In this document: positions 5,716 to 10,249 of the stretch, in pieces
Position numbering within the stretch: position 1 is the first letter of the stretch
Layout of the letters: every line of letters begins with the position of its first letter
Assembly: GCF_946477055.1 (NCBI RefSeq)
Contig: NZ_CAMKXG010000119.1
Location: 1-10,249 of the forward strand
Direction: 5' to 3'
Source of the DNA: Lonsdalea britannica
GTDB taxonomy: Bacteria; Pseudomonadota; Gammaproteobacteria; Enterobacterales; Enterobacteriaceae
DNA length: 10,249 nt
Program-made: the position numbers and the translations under genes
Notes under the pieces: generated by a model
The model's database searches: none
Seen by the model: only the letters and a program-made list of their open reading frames with translations
What the model was told of the DNA's origin: nothing

Positions 5716-7785
5716 TTACTGCAACACCGAAATATCAGCCACTTTCAGGAACAGATTACGCAGTTCATTAAGCAGCGTCAGACGGTTGATCCGCACGTCC
5801 TGCTCTTCCGCGTTCACCATCACTTTGTCGAAGAAGTTATCCACCGGCTCACGCAGCTGCGCCAGCTCAACCAGCGCTTCCTGATAACGCCCTTCGGCGA
5901 ACCACGGGTTCAGTTTGCTGTTCAACGCGGTGACATAAGTCGCCAGCTGAATTTCTTCTTTCTCTTTCAGCAGCGAGGCCTGCACGCTGTCATTCAGGCT
6001 TTCGGTCGACTTCGCCAGAATGTTGGACACGCGTTTGTTGGCGGCCGCCAACGCAACCGCCTGTTCCAACGTACGGAAATGACTGACGGCTTTCACGCGG
6101 GCATCAAAGTCGGCCGGACGAGTCGGACGACGCGCCAGCACTGCCTGAATGGTATCCACGGTATGGCCTTCTTCCTGATACCAGGCGCGGAAGCGGCCCA
6201 ACATGAATTCGATCACATCGTCGACCACATTGGCGTTCGTCAGCTTGTCGCCATACAGACGCACGGCTTCTTCCGTCAGCGTTTGCAGATCCAGCGGCAG
6301 CTGTTTTTCTACGATGATGCGCAGAGCACCCAGTGCGGCGCGGCGCAGCGCGAATGGGTCTTTATCGCCCTTAGGATGTTGGCCGATACCGAAAATTCCG
6401 GCCAGCGTATCCATTTTGTCGGCGATGGCCAGCGCACACGCGACCGGCGATGAAGGAAGATCGTCGCCCGCGAACCGCGGCTGATACTGTTCGTTCAACG
6501 CGACCGCGACATCTTCGTCTTCACCGTCATGACGCGCATAATGCATACCCATGACGCCCTGCGTATCGGTGAATTCGAACACCATGTTGGTCATCAGATC
6601 GCACTTGGACAGCAGGCCCGCACGCGTAGCGTGATTGACGTCTGCGCCAATCTGCGCGGCAACCCATCCAGCCAGTGCCTGAATACGGTCGGTTTTATCG
6701 CGCAGAGAACCCAGCTGCTGCTGGAACAAAACGGTTTCCAGACGCGGCAGGTGATCTTCAAGACGTTTTTTACGGTCGGTATTGAAGAAGAATTCGGCAT
6801 CCGCCAGACGCGGACGCACCACTTTTTCGTTACCCGCAATAATCTGCTGGGGATCTTTCGATTCGATATTGGCGACAAAAATGAAGTGCGGCAACAGCTT
6901 GCCTGCATCGTCGTATACCGGGAAATATTTCTGATCGCCCTTCATGGTGTACACCAGCGCTTCCGCAGGCACGGCCAGGAATTTTTCTTCAAACGTCGCA
7001 GTCAGCACCACCGGCCATTCAACCAGAGACGCCACTTCTTCCAACAGGCTTTCGCTCAGGTCGGCTTTTCCGCCAATCTTCTGCGCGGCCTGTTCAGCAT
7101 CGCGTTTAATAATCGCTTTACGCGCTTCGTAGTCTGCGACCACTTTGCCGCGCTCAAGCAAAATCTCAGGATATTGATCGGCATTGTCGATGGTGAATTC
7201 GGCTTCGCCCATGAAGCGGTGGCCGCGTAGCGTGCGAGCGGAGTCGATGCCCAGCACGGTGCCCGGGATCAATGTGTCGCCCAGCAGCATGGTCACCGTG
7301 TGAACCGGGCGAACGAACTGCACGTCTGAGTCGCCCCAGCGCATCAGTTTCGGGATCGGCAGTTTGCTGAGCGCGACGCTCACCATGCCCGGCAGCAGCG
7401 TTTGCGCCGCCTGGCCTTTGACCTGCGCACGGAACAGCAGCCATTCGCCCTTGTCCGTGGTCAGACGTTCAGCCTGATCGACGGTAATACCGCAACCGCG
7501 CGCCCAACCCTGAGCCGCCTTGGTCGGCTGGCCGCTGGCATCAAACGCCTGAGAGATGGCCGGGCCTCGTTTTTCCACTTCACGATCCGGCTGAGACGCG
7601 CTCAGCGCCGTCACCTTGAGCGCCAGACGACGCGGCGCGGCGAACCAGTTCACGGCCTGATAGGTCAGGCCTGCCGCATCCAGTTCAGCGCTGAAATTGG
7701 CGGCAAAAGATTGCGCGAGCTGACGGAGAGCCTTCGGCGGCAGCTCTTCCGTGCCGATTTCCACCAAAAAAGTTTTATCAGTCAT
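5716..7785 (-). CDS. glyS: GlyS, glycyl-tRNA synthetase beta subunit
   Basis: Beta subunit of the bacterial alpha2-beta2 glycyl-tRNA synthetase, which charges tRNA-Gly in the cytoplasm; this subunit carries most of the tRNA contacts. The 689 residues equal the E. coli length. N-terminus [20 protein letters not shown] and blocks [11 protein letters not shown] (48-58), [22 protein letters not shown] (142-151), [34 protein letters not shown] (278-291) and [20 protein letters not shown] match. An HD-like region is visible around 414-420 ([20 protein letters not shown]), and the C-terminal part, about 575-689, corresponds to the DALR-type anticodon-binding domain. Start ATG at 7785, 6 bases after the glyQ stop, so the two are cotranscribed and probably translationally coupled. 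No lesions seen. Confidence 0.98.
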   Translation of the reverse strand: MTDKTFLVEIGTEELPPKALRQLAQSFAANFSAELDAAGLTYQAVNWFAAPRRLALKVTALSASQPDREVEKRGPAISQAFDASGQPTKAAQGWARGCGITVDQAERLTTDKGEWLLFRAQVKGQAAQTLLPGMVSVALSKLPIPKLMRWGDSDVQFVRPVHTVTMLLGDTLIPGTVLGIDSARTLRGHRFMGEAEFTIDNADQYPEILLERGKVVADYEARKAIIKRDAEQAAQKIGGKADLSESLLEEVASLVEWPVVLTATFEEKFLAVPAEALVYTMKGDQKYFPVYDDAGKLLPHFIFVANIESKDPQQIIAGNEKVVRPRLADAEFFFNTDRKKRLEDHLPRLETVLFQQQLGSLRDKTDRIQALAGWVAAQIGADVNHATRAGLLSKCDLMTNMVFEFTDTQGVMGMHYARHDGEDEDVAVALNEQYQPRFAGDDLPSSPVACALAIADKMDTLAGIFGIGQHPKGDKDPFALRRAALGALRIIVEKQLPLDLQTLTEEAVRLYGDKLTNANVVDDVIEFMLGRFRAWYQEEGHTVDTIQAVLARRPTRPADFDARVKAVSHFRTLEQAVALAAANKRVSNILAKSTESLNDSVQASLLKEKEEIQLATYVTALNSKLNPWFAEGRYQEALVELAQLREPVDNFFDKVMVNAEEQDVRINRLTLLNELRNLFLKVADISVLQ

Positions 7786-7791
7786 GGCCTG

Positions 7792-8706
7792 TTAGCTCTC
7801 TTTTCTATTACACATCGGGAAGCCCAGCGCCTCACGGGAGGCGTAGTAGGCTTCGGCTACCGCTTTGGTCAGCGTGCGAATGCGCAGAATGTAGCGCTGA
7901 CGCTCGGTAACGGAAATCGCTTTGCGCGCGTCCAACAGGTTGAAGCTGTGGGCGGCTTTCAAAATACGTTCGTACGCAGGCAGCGGCAGCGGGTTTTCCA
8001 GCGCCAGTAGTTCCTGAGCCTCTTTTTCATACTGCGCGAAGCAGGTAAAGAGGAAGTCGACGTCGGCATGTTCGAAGTTGTAAGTCGATTGCTCCACTTC
8101 ATTCTGATGGAACACGTCGCCGTAGGTCGTTTTGCCCAGTTGCCCGTCGCTCCATACCAGATCGTAGACACTGTCCACGCCCTGGATATACATCGCCAGA
8201 CGCTCCAGCCCATAGGTGATTTCACCCGTGACCGGTTTGCATTCCAGACCGCCCACCTGCTGGAAGTAAGTGAACTGCGTCACTTCCATGCCGTTCAGCC
8301 ACACTTCCCAGCCCAGTCCCCAGGCGCCCAGCGTCGGGTTTTCCCAGTTATCTTCGACAAAGCGAATATCGTGGATCGTCGGATCCAGACCCAGCGCCTT
8401 CAGTGAGCCGAGATACAGCTCCTGAATGTTTTCCGGCGAAGGTTTGATGATCACCTGGAACTGATAGTAGTGCTGGAGACGGTTGGGGTTTTCGCCGTAG
8501 CGCCCATCGGTAGGACGACGCGACGGCTGGACATAAGCGGCAGCGATCGGCTCTGGGCCAAGCGCCCGCAGGCAGGTCATGGGGTGAGAGGTTCCCGCGC
8601 CAACTTCCATGTCCAACGGTTGAACAATGGTACAGCCCTGGCGCGCCCAATAATCCTGTAACGTCAGGATGAGGCCCTGGAAGGTCTTGGTATCAAACTT
8701 TTGCAT
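7792..8706 (-). CDS. glyQ: GlyQ, glycyl-tRNA synthetase alpha subunit
   Basis: Catalytic alpha subunit of glycyl-tRNA synthetase, a class II enzyme that forms glycyl-adenylate from glycine and ATP. The 304 residues (E. coli: 303) begin [20 protein letters not shown]. The class II motif 2 region is [20 protein letters not shown] (58-77) and motif 3 is [14 protein letters not shown] (161-174). [18 protein letters not shown] (37-54) and [20 protein letters not shown] (133-152) are also family signatures. The frame is open to an upstream TTG at 8727, but the ATG at 8706 gives the exact family N-terminus. No strong Shine-Dalgarno precedes it (GAATCCAA). First gene of the operon, with glyS following after 6 bases. 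Confidence 0.98.
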   Translation of the reverse strand: MQKFDTKTFQGLILTLQDYWARQGCTIVQPLDMEVGAGTSHPMTCLRALGPEPIAAAYVQPSRRPTDGRYGENPNRLQHYYQFQVIIKPSPENIQELYLGSLKALGLDPTIHDIRFVEDNWENPTLGAWGLGWEVWLNGMEVTQFTYFQQVGGLECKPVTGEITYGLERLAMYIQGVDSVYDLVWSDGQLGKTTYGDVFHQNEVEQSTYNFEHADVDFLFTCFAQYEKEAQELLALENPLPLPAYERILKAAHSFNLLDARKAISVTERQRYILRIRTLTKAVAEAYYASREALGFPMCNRKES

Positions 8707-8727
8707 TTGGATTCGCACGCGATACAA

Positions 8728-8971
8728 GTGGATTTACAATGAATGCGCCAGTATACCCTCTGAGTGCAAGATATACAGCCGGAATGCGGCAACAAGTTCA
8801 TATCCGGACGAATTTACCACGCTGGGCGGGACGCGGTTTCCCAGCCCGAACACGACGGCGATCCGGGCTAAAACCCATTGCATTTGATCGAGGCTGCGGG
8901 AGGGACTGACAGCATCCTCCGCCGTCCTTTGCCCTCATTAATCAGGGCGAAATGGGCTGGGAAACGAAAGG
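8728..8971. other. Intergenic region between the transporter gene and glyQ
   Basis: No gene is supported in these 244 bases; the plus-strand ORFs here show no family resemblance. Three short inverted repeats are visible: GCTGGG (8821-8826) with CCCAGC (8840-8845), GGAGG (8899-8903) with CCTCC (8916-8920), and GCCCT (8931-8935) with AGGGC (8944-8948). The last is nearest the transporter stop on the minus strand and could be its terminator, but it has no T-tract. Confidence 0.4.
8750..8755 (-). promoter_or_regulatory. -10 element of the glyQS promoter
   Basis: TATACT on the minus strand, preceded by GGG, lies 44 bases before the glyQ ATG and would give a leader of about 37 bases. No good -35 match sits at 16-18 bases, so this is a partial promoter call. 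Confidence 0.5.
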
Positions 8972-9778
8972 TTAACCCCAAAACACCGTTTGCAGCATTT
9001 TCAGGCTCAGGAGCAACAGCAGCGCCGCGAAAATCTTCCTCAGCGTGGCGACTGGCAGACGATGCGCCAATCGAGCGCCGACCGGGGCGGTGAAAAAACT
9101 CACCAGCGAGATCATCAGCACCGCGGGCAGCGACACATAGCCCAGACTATACTGCGGCAATCCGGGGGCATCCCAGCCATTGACCATATAACCCAACGCT
9201 CCCGCCAGCGCGATCGGCAATCCGACCGCCGCCGATGTCCCAATCGCCTGCTGAATACGGACGTTGCACCAGGTCAGAAACGGCACCGTCAGCGAACCGC
9301 CGCCAATCGCCACCAAGGCTGAAATACCGCCAATGCCGAGTCCGGCCAGCGATGTTCCAGCTGTGCCAGGCAGTTGACGATTCGGTTTTGGCTTGAAGTT
9401 CATGACCATCTGAAACGCGATATAGGCCATGAAGCAGGAAAAGAAAATCGCCAGCGCCTGAGTCGGCAACAATGCGGCCAGCCAGGTGGCGCTGAATGTT
9501 CCCACCAGAATCCCCGGTGTAATACGCCAAACGACCGGCCACAACACCGCCTGATGCTGATGATGTGTACGCAGACTGGAAACGGCAGTAATCACGATAG
9601 ATGCCATCGACGTCCCCAACGCCAGATGGACCAAATGCTCAGTTTGTACACCCTGAGCAGCAAATATGGCCGTCAATATCGGCACCATGATACCGCCGCC
9701 GCCAATGCCTAATAATCCCGCCATAAATCCAACGACGGCACCAAGCGCAAGATAAGCAATAATCCACTCTACAACCAT
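8972..9778 (-). CDS. TauE/SafE-family (DUF81) membrane transporter
   Basis: Predicted inner-membrane protein of 268 residues with about eight hydrophobic segments. It belongs to the TauE/SafE family, whose studied members move sulfite, sulfoacetate or other organosulfur anions. The internal duplication typical of the family is plain: GLLGIGGGGIMVPIL (21-35) is repeated as ALVAIGGGSLTVPFL (154-168), and ALGTSMASIVITAVSS (53-68) as AIGTSAAVGLPIALAG (178-193). A hydrophilic loop FKPKPNRQLPG (128-138) separates the halves. It is not the E. coli YfcA sequence. ATG at 9778 has AGGGG 7 bases upstream. No sulfur-metabolism gene is adjacent, so the substrate cannot be inferred. The start is overlapped by a small ORF that ends at 9769. 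Confidence 0.9.
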   Translation of the reverse strand: MVVEWIIAYLALGAVVGFMAGLLGIGGGGIMVPILTAIFAAQGVQTEHLVHLALGTSMASIVITAVSSLRTHHQHQAVLWPVVWRITPGILVGTFSATWLAALLPTQALAIFFSCFMAYIAFQMVMNFKPKPNRQLPGTAGTSLAGLGIGGISALVAIGGGSLTVPFLTWCNVRIQQAIGTSAAVGLPIALAGALGYMVNGWDAPGLPQYSLGYVSLPAVLMISLVSFFTAPVGARLAHRLPVATLRKIFAALLLLLSLKMLQTVFWG

Positions 9779-9867
9779 CCCTTTACCCCTGATAAATAAT
9801 ATTTTCCAATTAATAACCCTAAATTTTCAATGGCATGCGATAGTTCTGGACGGATTGTCGTTCTCAT
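9769..9867 (-). CDS. Possible small ORF overlapping the transporter start
   Basis: ATG at 9867 opens a 32-codon frame (begins MRTTIRPELSHAIENLGL, ends KGWL) that stops 10 bases inside the transporter gene, so translation could be coupled. AGG lies 6 bases before this ATG. The frame is also open further upstream, to an ATG at 9879 or a TTG at 9972. The second half is AT-rich with TTA and GGG codons unlike the neighbouring genes, and the peptide resembles no family I know. It may be a leader peptide or simply an untranslated 5' region. Confidence 0.25.
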   Translation of the reverse strand: MRTTIRPELSHAIENLGLLIGKYYLSGVKGWL

Positions 9868-9978
9868 AAAGGACCTCATGCTACCGCTGGCCACACCACC
9901 GCTTTCTAACGGCAAACGAGGGCTTTCACGCTTCAGATTTAACCTGGCGCAAACAGCCGTCAAAGCCCGCAACGGTCT

Positions 9979-10249
9979 TTAGCGCAGTCAGCCCGCCCTG
10001 TCGGCATACCTTGCATGTGCATTATTCATTTACGCTTAAATCGCGAATTTCGCCATCAAAAATCCATCCAAATGTCCGTCATTGAAAAACTTTAATGCGA
10101 TTTCTCTGTACATTTTGCGATCAAGCCCCACAAAAGCATGGTTGCCCATACAGTATTTGGCGTGTGATGATAGGGCGGTTCACAACGCACACCGTGCAAA
10201 CACAGAAATTCTTCATGAGGGTCAGGGGTGAATGAACCCGTGGCGGAAA
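9979..10249. other. Right-end region without a supported gene; possible dispersed repeat or gene remnant
   Basis: No complete gene is supported. All three minus-strand frames stay open for more than 100 bases. One is open from the window edge to a stop at 10092-10094 (51 residues, no start in view; contains TPDPHEEFLCLHGVRCEPPY). Another runs from ATG 10149 to a stop at 10036 (37 residues, MGNHAFVGLDRKMYREIALK and onward). Structures seen: GCGAA-T-TTCGC at 10043-10053 and a bulged stem GCGTGTGA (10160-10167) with TCACAACGC (10180-10188). It could be a dispersed intergenic repeat, a decayed gene, or part of a gene extending beyond the window. Confidence 0.35.

Noticed and set aside
6529..7230. 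233-residue plus-strand ORF opposite glyS
   Set aside because: Long antisense frame produced by glyS codon bias; the composition is that of shadow translations and glyS is intact beneath it.
8707..8727. TTG start adding seven residues to GlyQ
   Set aside because: TTG is a rare start and the ATG at 8706 gives the exact family N-terminus MQKFDT.
10163..10184. TGTGA...TCACA resembling a CRP site near the right end
   Set aside because: The half-sites are 12 bases apart instead of 6; better explained as arms of a small bulged stem.
10215..10249. Start of a new plus-strand gene at the right edge (GTG at 10228 or ATG at 10232 after GAGGG)
   Set aside because: Only a few codons are visible, no product can be recognised, and the minus strand reads open through the same bases.
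1..10249. CRISPR arrays, insertion sequences, tRNA or rRNA genes, toxin-antitoxin or phage-defence genes
   Set aside because: No direct-repeat arrays, transposase motifs, cloverleaf sequences or defence domains were seen on either strand.

Overview
The window reads as chromosomal core sequence from a member of Enterobacterales. GlyQ, GlyS, SodA, FdhD, AldB and YiaF all align, from memory, almost end to end with their Escherichia coli counterparts. The gene order differs from E. coli K-12, where aldB, yiaF and glyQS lie in one part of the map and fdhD and sodA in another. Together with the moderately high GC of most coding sequence and a motility-type chemoreceptor, this suggests a soft-rot relative (Dickeya, Pectobacterium, Brenneria or similar). 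That placement is inference. I see no insertion sequence, CRISPR array, rRNA or tRNA.

Layout from left to right. (1) Positions 1-530, minus strand: the N-terminal third of an AldB-type aldehyde dehydrogenase that runs off the left edge. (2) A 338-base divergent intergenic region, then fdhD (869-1696, plus), which supplies sulfur to the molybdenum cofactor of formate dehydrogenases. (3) sodA (1908-2534, plus), manganese superoxide dismutase, with a TATAAT box, an overlapping Fur-box candidate, a perfect 14-bp palindrome upstream and a clear intrinsic terminator. (4) A FliA (sigma-28) promoter at 2651-2677 driving a 630-residue methyl-accepting chemotaxis protein (2816-4708, plus). (5) A strong hairpin between convergent genes, then a YiaF-like DUF3053 lipoprotein (4777-5487, minus). 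(6) glyQ-glyS (8706 down to 5716, minus), both subunits of the tetrameric glycyl-tRNA synthetase in one operon with an intrinsic terminator. (7) A TauE/SafE-family membrane transporter (8972-9778, minus), preceded by a short overlapping ORF. (8) A 471-base right end with no convincing gene but unusual open frames on the minus strand.

Functionally these are mostly independent units. FdhD, SodA and AldB fit respiratory, oxidative and aldehyde metabolism. The receptor is tied to the flagellar regulon by its promoter. GlyQS is translation housekeeping. I found no convincing new multi-gene system. The points most worth a second look are the palindromic sites upstream of sodA, the compositional break inside the chemoreceptor, the small ORF overlapping the transporter start, and the right-hand 214 bases, which may be a dispersed repeat or a gene remnant.
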